64,000 nucleotides of DNA from Eubacteriales bacterium (GTDB lineage Bacteria; Bacillota; Clostridia; Christensenellales; CAG-138). Where the stretch lies: the NCBI GenBank assembly GCA_021373115.1, contig JAJFTI010000015.1:62001-126000 (forward strand), in the 5' to 3' direction. Positions 8,514 to 17,273 of the stretch are shown one piece after another (position 1 is the stretch's first letter; every line of letters starts with the position of its first letter). The translations under genes were made by a program, and so were the position numbers. The notes beneath the pieces were generated by a model. That model searched no databases. It saw only the letters and a program-made list of their open reading frames with translations, and was not told where the DNA came from.

Positions 8514-9348
8514 TCAATCCGTGATTTCGACAACCAGATGTTCAATTGCGGTGTGGCGGTGCATGTAGACGATGTTCAATCGCCCATCCCGCTCCCTGCA
8601 CATGGCGGGCTGGCATTTATTTCCGGGTGCGGGGGCGAGCTCCAGAATGTTTTCCCAGGGACTGCCTTCGTCCCGGCTCATGGCGAGCGTCAGCGGGCTG
8701 TGCTCGTGCCAGCCCGTCTCCGGTGTGTCGTTGTAGGCCATGAGGATCGTACGGTCGTCCCGGCTGATGACGTCGATCTTTGATTCGTTGCTTAAAATGC
8801 CGCTGGGTACAGGCTTTGTCCAGGTGCGTCCGCTGTCTTTGCTTTCGCAGGTGTAGGAAGGAAGCGAACGGTTGCCCGCCGATCCCCAGCCGGCATTGCC
8901 GGGACATGTACGGGAAAAGAGCCGGATCACCCCACCCGGGCGCAGGCAGAGAGCGGGTTTTCGGATCAGGTTCCCGTCCCCGGCGCAGAGGAGCGGACCC
9001 TGTTCGAATGTTTCCCCGTCGTCGTGGCTGATGTAAATGCGGATCGCGCCGAAGTATCTATCCGGCAGTTCACTGCTCGTGCTGGCGAATACGATTGTGC
9101 CGTCCGGCAGCAGCACACTATCGTTGCTTGCATGCCCAGAGGTGATGTTTGCCGGATGCGCGGGCAGCCAGGTAAGCCCGCCGTCCGTGGTTTTGCGCAT
9201 CCAGAGTTCGTCGCGCCGTTGCACCAGGTGGAGAAATTCAATTCCGTATCGAGGGACTTTGCATACAGGAGCGTAATTTCGCCCTTTTTATTCCGGATCC
9301 AGATCGGGTCGTGGCAGCAATAACGAATGTCGCAGCCGACCGCGTGGC
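8514..9348 (-). pseudogene. Exo-alpha-sialidase (BNR-repeat) remnant, frameshifted and 5'-truncated
   Basis: The lower part (9224 to 8514) reads as 236 residues with Asp-box repeats: TTDGGLTW, ISHDDGETFEQGP and SKDSGRTWTKP, plus GHASNDSVLLPDGT and SKIDVISRDDRTILMAYND. This is the GH33-like/BNR sialidase propeller. The part just upstream (CHDPIWIRNKKGEITLLYAKS) is in another frame, so a frameshift lies near 9240. The first propeller blade and the start are missing. The fragment is joined at about 9348 to the first 47 codons of an aldolase gene. It is very unlikely to be functional. Together with nagA/nahK nearby, it suggests the ancestor used sialylated or other host glycans. Confidence 0.75.
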
Positions 9349-9489
9349 AAAGGCACCGTGTTCGCAGTCGATGATAAAAAAGTCGAAACCGTACTGTTTG
9401 AGCAGCTTGGCCATATCCGCCGAGGCGAACGTGGTCACCACTGTGCCGAGCAGATGCTCGCCGCCGCGCAAGCGCTGTTTGAGGTTCAT
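9349..9489 (-). pseudogene. 5' fragment of an HpcH/HpaI-family aldolase gene
   Basis: The first 47 residues match the start of 2-keto-3-deoxy-sugar-acid aldolases (MNLKQRLRGGEHLLGT, then LKQYGFDFFIIDCEHGAF). At CEHGAF the homology stops and the reading runs out of frame into sialidase sequence, so most of the aldolase gene and the front of the sialidase gene were lost in one deletion. The upstream side keeps an ATG, a GAGG-like ribosome binding site and the TATTAGTAAT word found before the adjacent lacI-type gene. Confidence 0.7.
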
Positions 9490-9730
9490 GGATACTCCTC
9501 ATACATTCCCCTCGGGCGCAAAAGCTGCGCCGGGTTTGATTTTTGCTACTCTGACGAACATGCGACCGAAGACGGGATTACTAATACTCACGTCTAATAA
9601 AACAGCAAATTTTCGTTAAGAAGTCAAGGAGATGACAAGGCGCCGCCCCGATTTTTTCGTTCTTTTTATGCGGATGGGGCGAGAGAACGTGAAAATCCGG
9701 CCAAATACGAGATGGAAACGAAAATAATAT

Positions 9731-9759
9731 TTGACAGAATTTGCTGAATCGGATAATAT
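9731..9759 (+). promoter_or_regulatory. Promoter of the LacI-type gene
   Basis: TTGACA (9731-9736), 17-base spacer, TAATAT (9754-9759). The two tandem operator words begin two bases downstream and would cover the transcription start. Confidence 0.65.
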
Positions 9760-9760
9760 T

Positions 9761-9780
9761 TATTAGTAATTATTAGTAAT
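9761..9780 (+). promoter_or_regulatory. Tandem TATTAGTAAT operator candidate
   Basis: Two perfect head-to-tail copies of the 10-base word over the expected start of lacI transcription. A third copy in inverse orientation lies at 9577-9586 before the aldolase remnant. The shared word makes autoregulation and control of the divergent gene likely. Confidence 0.55.
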
Positions 9781-9807
9781 TACACGCGGAATAAGGGGCG
9801 GTATTAC

Positions 9808-10914
9808 ATGAAAAAAGTTACATCGCAGGATGTTGCCGCGCGCGCGGGTGTTTCGCAGTCCGCCGTGTCGCTCATACTCAACGAGAGCGAAAAGGTGCTG
9901 TTTAACGAGGAAACGAAAGCCCGCGTCCTGCTGGCGGCGCAGGAGCTTGGCTACGAATTGCCCAAGCGGAAAAAACGGCTGCACGCGTCCAGAACGGGAA
10001 TCCTGCTCCTCTTTACGCCTACGCTGAACAACCCTTTCTATGCCGAACTGGTGCAGACCGTGGAAAGCTATGCCGACGCCTGCGGGTATTGCGTGATCGT
10101 TTGCAACACGCTCAGAAAACCCGAACTCGAACGCTATTATCTTGAAACGTTTTTAAAAATGCGCGTTGACGGCATGATCTTTACCTTTCTGCCAAACTTT
10201 CCGGAAATCGTTGAGAGCGTTGCGGAAAGCGTACCCTCCGTTCTAATTGGCGAAAAACGCATCGAGCAGCCGATTTGCTCCATTGAACTGAGCAATGAGC
10301 GCGCGGGCAATATCCTCGCCGAGCATCTCTTCGCGCTGGGGCACCGGAAATTCCTCTTTGTATCCACGCCGTTTGACCAGCTCACGCTTGCCCGGCAGCA
10401 GCGGCTGGACGGAATCCGCGCATACCTCGGCGCGCAGCGCCTTGGCGAAGACAACCTCGAACTACTCGCTTCCGAAGCGCAATCGGAAACGGACGCCCTG
10501 CCGGACGCCATGCCGTATGAATATGCCGTTGGCCGGAAGCTCATCGGCCAGGCAATGGAACGGGGCGTAAGCGCGACCGCGATTATCGGCGTGAACGACA
10601 TGACCGCGATCGGACTTATGGACGAGATCAAGGCGCGCGGATACAGCGTACCCGGCGACTTTTCGGTTTGCGGATTCGACAACATCTTCACTTCCGCCAT
10701 TTCGTCTCCCCAATTGACGACGATCGACCACCATTTGCAGGTGCGCTGCAAAGCCGCCGTGGATCAAATCAGCGCGCGGAGGCGCGAGCTCAGCGAAGCA
10801 TCACTGCCGCCGGTGATCAACAAGGTGGAATATGCCCCGCGGCTTGTCGTCCGGAATTCCACAGGGCCCGCACGGGAAGGCGCGTTGGCAAGAAAGCGCG
10901 AAAACCATGCTTAA
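9808..10914 (+). CDS. LacI-family transcriptional regulator
   Basis: A 368-residue repressor-type protein. The N-terminal helix-turn-helix and hinge are clear (TSQDVAARAGVSQSAVSLIL, about 4-23), followed by a periplasmic-binding-protein-like effector domain with LFTPTLNNPFYAELV, the dimer/effector segments LSNERAGNILAEHL and LGHRKFLFV, and VCGFDNIFTSAISSPQLTTID near the end. It probably controls itself and the divergent aldolase/sialidase unit, now decayed, through the TATTAGTAAT words. If so, it is a regulator that has lost its main target. Its last codons overlap the start of the DUF624 gene by eight bases. Confidence 0.9.
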   Translation: MKKVTSQDVAARAGVSQSAVSLILNESEKVLFNEETKARVLLAAQELGYELPKRKKRLHASRTGILLLFTPTLNNPFYAELVQTVESYADACGYCVIVCNTLRKPELERYYLETFLKMRVDGMIFTFLPNFPEIVESVAESVPSVLIGEKRIEQPICSIELSNERAGNILAEHLFALGHRKFLFVSTPFDQLTLARQQRLDGIRAYLGAQRLGEDNLELLASEAQSETDALPDAMPYEYAVGRKLIGQAMERGVSATAIIGVNDMTAIGLMDEIKARGYSVPGDFSVCGFDNIFTSAISSPQLTTIDHHLQVRCKAAVDQISARRRELSEASLPPVINKVEYAPRLVVRNSTGPAREGALARKRENHA

Positions 10915-11788
10915 AAATCTGTTTTTTCCGCCTCCGCCTCCGGAAGACCTGCCCCCGCAGGAACGGCCCAAGACAAGAAAAGCGCTGTTTCGCCAGACTT
11001 TTGGGAATTATTGGAGCTGGTTTTTTGCCGTAAACCTTGTGTGCTTTCTGTTCTATTTGCCCGCGAGCATTTGGACGGAGATGTCGCTCAATTCTCTGCT
11101 TGCCGAAGAAAGCGCCTCGTTCCAAACGTCTTCGTTTATGGGCGCGTATCTGCTGGGGCTTGCGCTCTGCTTGTTTTTAACGGGACCGATGCTTGCCGGG
11201 CTGACGCTGCTCATGCGCACCTGGGCGCGCGGGGAACCCTGCATGCGCTGGCAAACGCTCTTTGGCGGGATGAAGCGTAACTGGAAGCAGGCGCTGGGTT
11301 TTTCACTGCTGGAAGGAATTATGCCGCTTGCGGCGTACAGTACGCTGCGCTATTACGGCGGACTGGGGGAAAGCGCTGGCATCGGGTATTACCTGCTCTT
11401 TGGATTCTGCGCGGTTGTGATTCTCTTTGCGCTGCTCATGCGCCAGCTCGTCTATACGCTGATGGTGACCTACCGGCTTGGATTCGGGCAGATCCTGAAA
11501 AATGCGTTTCTGCTGACGTTTCTCGAACTGCCGAAAAGCCTGATGACCCTTGTGATGAATCTTGTTCCCGTCGCGGTGTTTGCGCTTTTGCTTTGGCTGC
11601 TGCCCGCGTATACGGGGTTGCTGGTTCTTCTTTCGCTGGCCTATTTCGCGCTGTTCGGGGTTGCGTTTGATCGATTCCTCTCCGCGTCGTTCGCCAACTA
11701 CGTGGTTGAAAAGCACATCAACGCGAAAATATCCGGCGCGCGTGTGGACATTGGCATGTCGAGCGAGCATTGCATCGAAGAAACATGA
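10907..11788 (+). CDS. DUF624 (YesL-like) membrane protein
   Basis: Polytopic membrane protein of 293 residues with a proline-rich cytosolic N-terminus (KNLFFPPPPPEDLPPQERP) and about six hydrophobic segments (near 42-60, 85-105, 140-160, 170-190, 210-240 and 245-265). The block GPMLAGLTLLMRTWARGEP followed by FGGMKRNWKQALGFSL is the DUF624 signature. Family members are usually about 210 residues, so this is a long version. DUF624/YesL genes commonly sit with LacI/AraC regulators and sugar ABC transporters, but their biochemical role is unknown. The ATG overlaps the end of the LacI gene, so the two are translationally coupled. Confidence 0.75.
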   Translation: MLKNLFFPPPPPEDLPPQERPKTRKALFRQTFGNYWSWFFAVNLVCFLFYLPASIWTEMSLNSLLAEESASFQTSSFMGAYLLGLALCLFLTGPMLAGLTLLMRTWARGEPCMRWQTLFGGMKRNWKQALGFSLLEGIMPLAAYSTLRYYGGLGESAGIGYYLLFGFCAVVILFALLMRQLVYTLMVTYRLGFGQILKNAFLLTFLELPKSLMTLVMNLVPVAVFALLLWLLPAYTGLLVLLSLAYFALFGVAFDRFLSASFANYVVEKHINAKISGARVDIGMSSEHCIEET

Positions 11789-11798
11789 CAACGGCATA

Positions 11799-11822
11799 GA
11801 AAAAAGCAGCCCTGCGGCTGCC
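11799..11822 (-). terminator. Terminator of the minus-strand AraC gene
   Basis: On the minus strand, stem GCAGCC / GGCTGC with loop GCAG is followed by TTTTTT. It lies 28 bases after the AraC stop codon and just past the end of the convergent DUF624 gene. Confidence 0.75.
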
Positions 11823-11849
11823 GGACCGGTTTACGTACGCTATGGCCTG

Positions 11850-12776
11850 TCAAGAGGAGCGTTCGTGCTGGCGGTACTGGGTTGGCGACAGTCCGGTATG
11901 CTGCTTGAAAAAGAGGGAGAGTTTATTGTCCTCCGCAAAGCCGGTCTTTTCGGCAACGGCGCGGATGGGAAGGTCGGTATACTTCAGGTAATACTTGATA
12001 TAGGCTACGCGCGCTTCGATGAGCTTTTGCTTGAACGAAGTGCCGTAGAGCTCACGGATGACCCGGTTGAGGCTGCTCTGGCTCAGGTGCACCTGCTCGC
12101 AAAGATCTTCGATGCGCGCCGATCCTTGAAACATTTGACCAAAGAAGCTGTCGATAATCAGCCGTCTTGCAGAATCGCGCTCCGACAGGAGCCTTGGCGC
12201 GGGGGTTTCTTTGCCGCCGTGCGATATGCCGGTCAGCTCCGAAAACACGCTGGAAAACAGGGCCGAAAGCAAACCGCCGAGTACGAGCAGCGCGGAGGAT
12301 TCCGGCGAACAGACCGCTTCGGTTAGGAGGTTTGCAAGCGCGATGATCTGCTGGGTGGCGGGAAAGAACGCATACGTATCATGGCGGAGCCGCTCCAGCG
12401 CGGAGGTGAGCGTGGGATCGCAGCGGCCCGAAAACGCCGCGCCTTCGGGAAGGATGAAGCGCACCGAACAGCGAAGCTCGGCGGCGCCCGGATTGCATAT
12501 ATGCGCATGGGTGATAAACGGCGCGAGCAGGAAAACCGATTCGTCCGAATAGGCGTGCGCCGTTCCGCCGATAAACTGGTATCCGCTTCCCCTGCGGCAG
12601 AGCAGCAGCTCATAGCAGGCATGCACATGATCCTCGGAAAAGGCTGGGTTCACCTGACTGTAATCCGCCTGGAAAACGCGCGCGGAAAGAAAACACTCCA
12701 CGGGCAGTTCGCCCGCGAACGCGCGCACGGTGAAGACCTGTTTCGCTTGGGTTTGCTCCATGGCGGCTTGTTCCAT
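11850..12776 (-). CDS. AraC-family transcriptional regulator
   Basis: A 308-residue regulator with an N-terminal cupin sensing domain (HVHACYELLLCRRGSGYQF, SVFLLAPFITHAH) and a C-terminal double helix-turn-helix (RIEDLCEQVHLSQSSLNRVI and PIRAVAEKTGFAEDNKLSLF), ending in the family-typical GLSPTQYRQ. The start at 12776 is preferred because the first in-frame ATG (12800) is part of a TATAAT element on the same strand, while GGAG lies eight bases before 12776. It is divergent from the DegT operon, about 200 bases away, and is the obvious candidate regulator of that operon. Confidence 0.85.
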   Translation of the reverse strand: MEQAAMEQTQAKQVFTVRAFAGELPVECFLSARVFQADYSQVNPAFSEDHVHACYELLLCRRGSGYQFIGGTAHAYSDESVFLLAPFITHAHICNPGAAELRCSVRFILPEGAAFSGRCDPTLTSALERLRHDTYAFFPATQQIIALANLLTEAVCSPESSALLVLGGLLSALFSSVFSELTGISHGGKETPAPRLLSERDSARRLIIDSFFGQMFQGSARIEDLCEQVHLSQSSLNRVIRELYGTSFKQKLIEARVAYIKYYLKYTDLPIRAVAEKTGFAEDNKLSLFFKQHTGLSPTQYRQHERSS

Positions 12777-12798
12777 TTCTGCGTCTCCTGTTTCCTCC

Positions 12799-12829
12799 AT
12801 TATAGCGCTTCGCTACGGGGAAGCGTCAA
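12799..12829 (-). promoter_or_regulatory. Promoter of the minus-strand AraC gene
   Basis: On the minus strand TTGACG (12829-12824) and TATAAT (12804-12799), spacer 19 bases. The rest of the intergenic segment up to 12981 should hold the divergent DegT promoter; a TATGAT at 12908-12913 is a possible -10. Confidence 0.5.
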
Positions 12830-12981
12830 GCGCAGCCGGGTATGAAAACCGCGCAATCGGCGCGAAACACGCGCGATTTCGGCATGGTTTTACGGATGAC
12901 GGATCGATATGATACAGGAAGTCGATGCGGCAGGAACCGTATCCGGCATTCAGCAAACAAGCAGTATGGAGGAAAAACACC

Positions 12982-14223
12982 ATGTCCAACAAACCCATGC
13001 AGGGCGATGCTTCCGGCCGGGGTGCGGTCGCGGGGTTCCGCGTATCCGTTCCGGCGCGTCAGCGTCCGTATACGGAAGAAGAGATCGCGGAGGTCGTTCG
13101 CGTCATGCGGGACGTGCCCGGTCAGACGCAGGGCGCCATGCAGGAACAGTTTCAGGCCGATTTCAAAGCTTTTACCGGTGCAAACCACGCGTTTGCGGTT
13201 GGCAACGCAACGCAGGCGCTGAGCCTTGCGGCAACGCTCTGCGGTGTGAAACCGGGCGACGAGGTCATCATTCCCGCCTATACGTTCTGCGCTTCCGCCA
13301 TTCCATTCGGAAAAGCGGGCGCAAAAATCGTGTGGTCGGATATCGATCCGGATACCTGGGTTGTGAGCGCGAGCGATATTGCGCGCAAGATCACGAAAAA
13401 AACCAAAGCGATCGTATGCGTCCATCTGCTTGGAATGCCCTGCGACATGCCCGCCATCATGGCGCTCGCTCAGAAGCACGGTATCCGCGTGGTTGAGGAT
13501 TGTGCGCAGGCGCTGGACGCCCGAATCAACGGTCGGCACGTCGGCACGTTTGGCGACTTTGGCTGCTTCAGCTTCCACGGCGCAAAGACCATGACCACGC
13601 TCGGCGAGGGCGGCATGCTCACCGTGAAGAGCGATGCGGACGCGAAGCTCGTACCCGGCATCCGCCACAACGGCGTTTGCGGTTTCCCCGGCACGCGCGA
13701 GCGGTATTGGGTGCCCGCCATGAGCAATGTGGATTTGGATATTGACGGGTTCTGGCCCAACAATTTCTGCATTGGCGAAGCGCAGTGTGCGCTTGGCAGC
13801 GTGGAACTCGAAAACCTGACCCGGTTTACGGATTTGATCATTCAGCAAAACGACCGGCTCCGCGATTTACTCAAGGACGTGCCGGAGATTACCTTCAACA
13901 GGATTCCGGCTGGATACCGCCATGTGCGCCATCAATACATTCAGCACTTTGACGGCAGCGCGTTTGGCAAGGACCGCAATGACCTGCTTGATCTGCTGAC
14001 CACGAAGTACGGCATCCGCAGCATTGTGCAATACTACCCGCTCTACCGGTATCCGCTCTTTCAAAAACTCGGACAGGGGGATCATGACTGCCCCGTGCTC
14101 GAAAAGTGGTGGGACAACAGCTTCTCCGTGCCCATGTGGTGCGGCATGGAAGACGAAGTGATCGTTACCATAGCGGACTCCATTCAGGACGCAATCGCGG
14201 ATCTGAAAGCGGCGGCCCGATAA
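12982..14223 (+). CDS. DegT/DnrJ/EryC1/StrS-family aminotransferase
   Basis: PLP-dependent sugar or cyclitol aminotransferase, 413 residues. PLP-site blocks are visible: AVGNATQALSLAATLCGV, DEVIIPAYTFCASA, IRVVEDCAQALDARING, and CFSFHGAKTMTTLGEGGML in which Lys202 should form the Schiff base. The family makes amino sugars from keto sugars with glutamate or glutamine; the reverse direction in catabolism is also known for some members. The start at 12982 has GGAGG ten bases upstream; an earlier in-frame ATG (12925) has none. It is the first gene of an operon with a DapA-like lyase, an aldo/keto reductase and an AAC(3)-like acyltransferase, divergent from an AraC gene. Confidence 0.88.
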   Translation: MSNKPMQGDASGRGAVAGFRVSVPARQRPYTEEEIAEVVRVMRDVPGQTQGAMQEQFQADFKAFTGANHAFAVGNATQALSLAATLCGVKPGDEVIIPAYTFCASAIPFGKAGAKIVWSDIDPDTWVVSASDIARKITKKTKAIVCVHLLGMPCDMPAIMALAQKHGIRVVEDCAQALDARINGRHVGTFGDFGCFSFHGAKTMTTLGEGGMLTVKSDADAKLVPGIRHNGVCGFPGTRERYWVPAMSNVDLDIDGFWPNNFCIGEAQCALGSVELENLTRFTDLIIQQNDRLRDLLKDVPEITFNRIPAGYRHVRHQYIQHFDGSAFGKDRNDLLDLLTTKYGIRSIVQYYPLYRYPLFQKLGQGDHDCPVLEKWWDNSFSVPMWCGMEDEVIVTIADSIQDAIADLKAAAR

Positions 14224-14250
14224 CAAAGAAAAACCGGAGCGTAGAAGAGA

Positions 14251-15150
14251 ATGGCGTTAAAACCTATCACCGGCGGTGTTTTGGTTCCCGCGTGCTCGCC
14301 CTGCGACGGGCAGGACCGCTTTCTGGAAACGGAGTTTGCCTGCCTGCTGGAGCGCGCGCTGCAGGAACCGCTGGACGGCGCTTACCTCTGCGGCGGCACG
14401 GGCGACGGCATGAAGATGCGTCTTTCAGAGCGAAAAGCCGCGGCTGAAATCGGAATCGAGCTCTGCCACCGGCAGAACAAAACCACGCTGGTTCAGGTTG
14501 GCGCTTTTACCATGCGCGATTCGCTGAAACTGGCGGAACACGCCGCGGCAAGCGGAGCGGACGGGGTATCGTCCGTTCCGCTGCCGGGCGCAGGACATGG
14601 TCAGCAGATGCAGTACTATCGTGCGCTGGCGAAGGCCGCCGGAATCCCCGTCATTCTATACTATATGCCACAGCCCGGCGTGAACTTCACGCTCGAGAAC
14701 GTGCTCGAATCCCTGATGGTTCCGGGCGTGACCGGCGTGAAGTCCTCCACCAACGATTTTTTCTTTACCCAGCAGCTGATTGCGGAGAAACCCGCGGGCT
14801 GCGTGGTATTCAGCGGGAAGGACGAGTATCTTGCCCCTGCGGTGATACACGGCGCGGATGGCGGCATCGGCATGTGGGCAGCCGTATTCCCCGGCGCGTA
14901 TTCCGGCATATACCGTGCCGCGAAAGCCGGGGATTATGAGCGGGCGTTCCGTTTGCAGAAGGAGCTCAACGCGCTTTGCGTCGTTGTGATGCGAATGGGC
15001 CTTTTGCAGAGTTTTGCCTGTATTTTGCACGAACTGGGAATGCACGACCGCGTGTTCCGCGCACCCGCGCCGCAGTATGACGCGGTGTTTGCGAAAGCCT
15101 TCCTTGCCGAAGCAGGCTCGCTTGTGGAACGTCTTGCCGCCGTGCGGTAA
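14251..15150 (+). CDS. DapA/NanA-family aldolase-lyase
   Basis: A 299-residue TIM-barrel class I aldolase of the dihydrodipicolinate synthase / N-acetylneuraminate lyase superfamily. It has the substrate-loop variant CGGTGDGMKM (canonical GGTGE), Tyr137 in ILYYMPQP and the Schiff-base Lys164 in TGVKSSTNDF. Members make or cleave 2-keto acids, often from sugar acids. The neighbours argue for a sugar-derived substrate rather than lysine synthesis; the exact reaction cannot be read. Ribosome binding site GGAG about 13 bases upstream, and 27 bases after the DegT gene. Confidence 0.85.
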   Translation: MALKPITGGVLVPACSPCDGQDRFLETEFACLLERALQEPLDGAYLCGGTGDGMKMRLSERKAAAEIGIELCHRQNKTTLVQVGAFTMRDSLKLAEHAAASGADGVSSVPLPGAGHGQQMQYYRALAKAAGIPVILYYMPQPGVNFTLENVLESLMVPGVTGVKSSTNDFFFTQQLIAEKPAGCVVFSGKDEYLAPAVIHGADGGIGMWAAVFPGAYSGIYRAAKAGDYERAFRLQKELNALCVVVMRMGLLQSFACILHELGMHDRVFRAPAPQYDAVFAKAFLAEAGSLVERLAAVR

Positions 15151-15232
15151 TATCGCAAATGTGGCCGGCAAGCCGCAAAAAAGCACCCCAAAGCAGACAC
15201 CTGATTTTTTGAATTGAGGAATCGAAAACGCT

Positions 15233-16141
15233 ATGAACCGTATACCGAAAACCGAAATATCCGTGTCCCCGGTTACGCTGGGCACGATGACCTACGGTTC
15301 GCCGGTCGCATATGACGACGCGGTAGAACTTACGCGCTATGCGCTCCGGCGTGGTATCAACCATATCGATACGGCAAACATGTATGAAGGGTACAACCGC
15401 TACGCGGGCAGCGCGGGCGGCGTTGCCGAGGAGATTGTAGGCAGCGCGATTCATGGCTTGGCGCGCGGAAGCGTGATAGTTTCCACGAAGGTCGGCATGA
15501 AGGTTGGCGACGCGCCGGAGGACGAGGGAACGAGTGCCGCCGCGATTGCCAAGCAGCTCGACGCAAGTCTCAAACGCCTGAAAACCGACTATATCGATCT
15601 ATACTACCTGCATCGTTACGACGCGAATGCGGATCTGCCCGAACTTCTCGGCGCGCTGCAAAAGGCGGTATTCGCGGGAAAAATCCGTTATTACGGCGTA
15701 AGCAATTATTCCGCCGAGCAGCTTGCGGTACTGCTGGCTGCTGCGGACGCCAATCATCTGCCGCGCCCGGTGGTGTGCCAGCCGCCGCTGAGCATGCTGA
15801 AACAGGATGCGCTCGCTTCGCTGATTCCGCTCTGCGCGGCGGAGGACCTCGCGGTAATTCCATACCAGATTTACCAGGGCGGGTTGCTCACGGGGAAATA
15901 CAAGCGCGGCATGGTACCGCCCAAGGGCTCCCGCGCGGAGGAGAAACCCGCCTGGCTCGCGGTTCCGGACGATACGGTCTACGACAAGCTGGAAGCAATC
16001 GAGAACAGCGCGCAGGCGGCCGGTATCCCGATGAGCGCCTACGCTCTGCGCTGGACGCTGGAACAACCCGCCGTGGTTTCCGCAATCGTTGGCGTGAAAA
16101 ACGAGCGGCAGGTGGACGATGCCCTTGCCGCCATTGGATAA
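15233..16141 (+). CDS. Aldo/keto reductase
   Basis: NAD(P)H-dependent oxidoreductase of 302 residues. The catalytic tetrad can be placed: Asp in INHIDTANMYEG (about 46) with Tyr51, Lys in VSTKVGMK (about 85) and His in YYLHRYDA (about 126). RYYGVSNYSAEQL and the C-terminal cofactor region SAIVGVKNERQVDDAL are also standard. GAGGAA precedes the ATG. In this operon it probably reduces or oxidises a keto-sugar or cyclitol linked to the DegT aminotransferase step. The acyltransferase gene follows after 32 bases. Confidence 0.87.
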   Translation: MNRIPKTEISVSPVTLGTMTYGSPVAYDDAVELTRYALRRGINHIDTANMYEGYNRYAGSAGGVAEEIVGSAIHGLARGSVIVSTKVGMKVGDAPEDEGTSAAAIAKQLDASLKRLKTDYIDLYYLHRYDANADLPELLGALQKAVFAGKIRYYGVSNYSAEQLAVLLAAADANHLPRPVVCQPPLSMLKQDALASLIPLCAAEDLAVIPYQIYQGGLLTGKYKRGMVPPKGSRAEEKPAWLAVPDDTVYDKLEAIENSAQAAGIPMSAYALRWTLEQPAVVSAIVGVKNERQVDDALAAIG

Positions 16142-16173
16142 AAAGGATTGGAAACAACGGGGGAGAATGGAAT

Positions 16174-17076
16174 ATGCAGATCGTGGTATATCAAGACGCA
16201 ATCAAAGGATTCCGTGAGGTTGGCGTTGTGCCCGGGGACACCGTGCTGCTCCAGTCCGCTCTGCGGCCGTTCGGATATGTGGAAGGCGCGGGCAGGACGA
16301 TTGGCGAGGCGCTGCTGGAAACGCTGGGAAAGGACAGGGGCACGCTGGTTTCGCCCGCGTTCAGCTTTATCCACGAGGTGCAGGAGCACCCGGTGATCGA
16401 TCCCGCGAACGACCCTTCCGAGATGGGGGCAATCAGCGAAGCAATCCGGCATTTTCCCGGCGCGCTGCGCAGCATTGCCTACCGGCACAGCTTTTCGGCG
16501 GTTGGAAAGAACGCGGAGATGATTACACAGGTCGATCCGGCCGTGTGCGTGTTCGACCTGCGCAGTGCTTTTGGCAAGATGCTCGCGCTGGATACCAAGG
16601 TCGTCCTCGCGGGGGTTACGTACGTCAACTCCACGAGCCATCACTTTGGCCAGTACCTCGCGCAGGTTCCGGACCGGCATACGATTGAGCGGCTTGTTTC
16701 GCTGAAACTTCCGGACGGCACGCTCGAAGAACGCATGATGATGGATTACCAGCCGCGCCCGACCACGTCGGGGGACTACTACGAGTTTCCCTACGATTTC
16801 AATAAGCTCGGGCTTTGGTTGGAACAGGCGGGCAAAGTGCGGATTTCGCACATCGGCAACGCGATGATCCGGTGTTTTTGCATGCGCGATCTGATCGATC
16901 TGGTGCTCACGCGCTACCCGGTCGATCAGTGGATCTTCTTTCAGGACGCGCTTCCCGTGGAACTGCCGGACGGCAAAACCGCGACCCGCGATTATGTGGA
17001 CGAAGCGGGGCGCGAAGATACCGCCATCTGGGCGGTTGTCGATCCGGATCAGATCTGCGACCGGAAGAAACGATAG
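16174..17076 (+). CDS. AAC(3)-family (FrbF/YokD-like) N-acyltransferase
   Basis: Acetyl-CoA-dependent N-acyltransferase of the antibiotic_NAT fold, 300 residues. It shows DTVLLQSALRPFGYVEGAG near the N-terminus, GTLVSPAFSF, the conserved YRHSFSAVGK (about 106) containing the family His, and LAGVTYVNSTSHHFGQYL. The family includes aminoglycoside 3-N-acetyltransferases but also many housekeeping or biosynthetic acyltransferases. Linked to a DegT aminotransferase, it most simply acylates an amino sugar made or met by this pathway rather than giving drug resistance. GGGGGAGA precedes the chosen ATG; the longer frame upstream lies inside the reductase gene. Confidence 0.82.
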   Translation: MQIVVYQDAIKGFREVGVVPGDTVLLQSALRPFGYVEGAGRTIGEALLETLGKDRGTLVSPAFSFIHEVQEHPVIDPANDPSEMGAISEAIRHFPGALRSIAYRHSFSAVGKNAEMITQVDPAVCVFDLRSAFGKMLALDTKVVLAGVTYVNSTSHHFGQYLAQVPDRHTIERLVSLKLPDGTLEERMMMDYQPRPTTSGDYYEFPYDFNKLGLWLEQAGKVRISHIGNAMIRCFCMRDLIDLVLTRYPVDQWIFFQDALPVELPDGKTATRDYVDEAGREDTAIWAVVDPDQICDRKKR

Positions 17077-17273
17077 CGCCGTTCGCCGGAGCAAATACAA
17101 AGCAGGGAGAACGAAACACAAGCATGAACATGTTGTTCCGGATGGACACGCGCGAGTCACCGGGGTTTTAGACCGGGATACTCTTAACATCGGCAAAGCA
17201 TTCGCTGCCGGGGATACTCTACCAGACCGGGTCGAAGGCAAGCCGACGCGCGCGGCCGGTTGCTAAGCGGCAT

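Larger units (their letters stand above)
9490..9807. other. Divergent regulatory stretch between the aldolase remnant and the LacI gene
   Basis: No gene is seen. It contains one copy of TATTAGTAAT on the minus strand (9577-9586), two tandem copies on the plus strand (9761-9780), a good plus-strand promoter (9731-9759) and a TTGACT on the minus strand (9622-9627) that could be the -35 of the lost aldolase gene. A T-rich segment (9650-9667) has no convincing stem. Confidence 0.55.

Noticed and set aside
16174..17076. AAC(3)-family gene as an aminoglycoside resistance determinant
   Set aside because: It sits inside a metabolic operon without mobile elements; the family is broad and resistance cannot be inferred.
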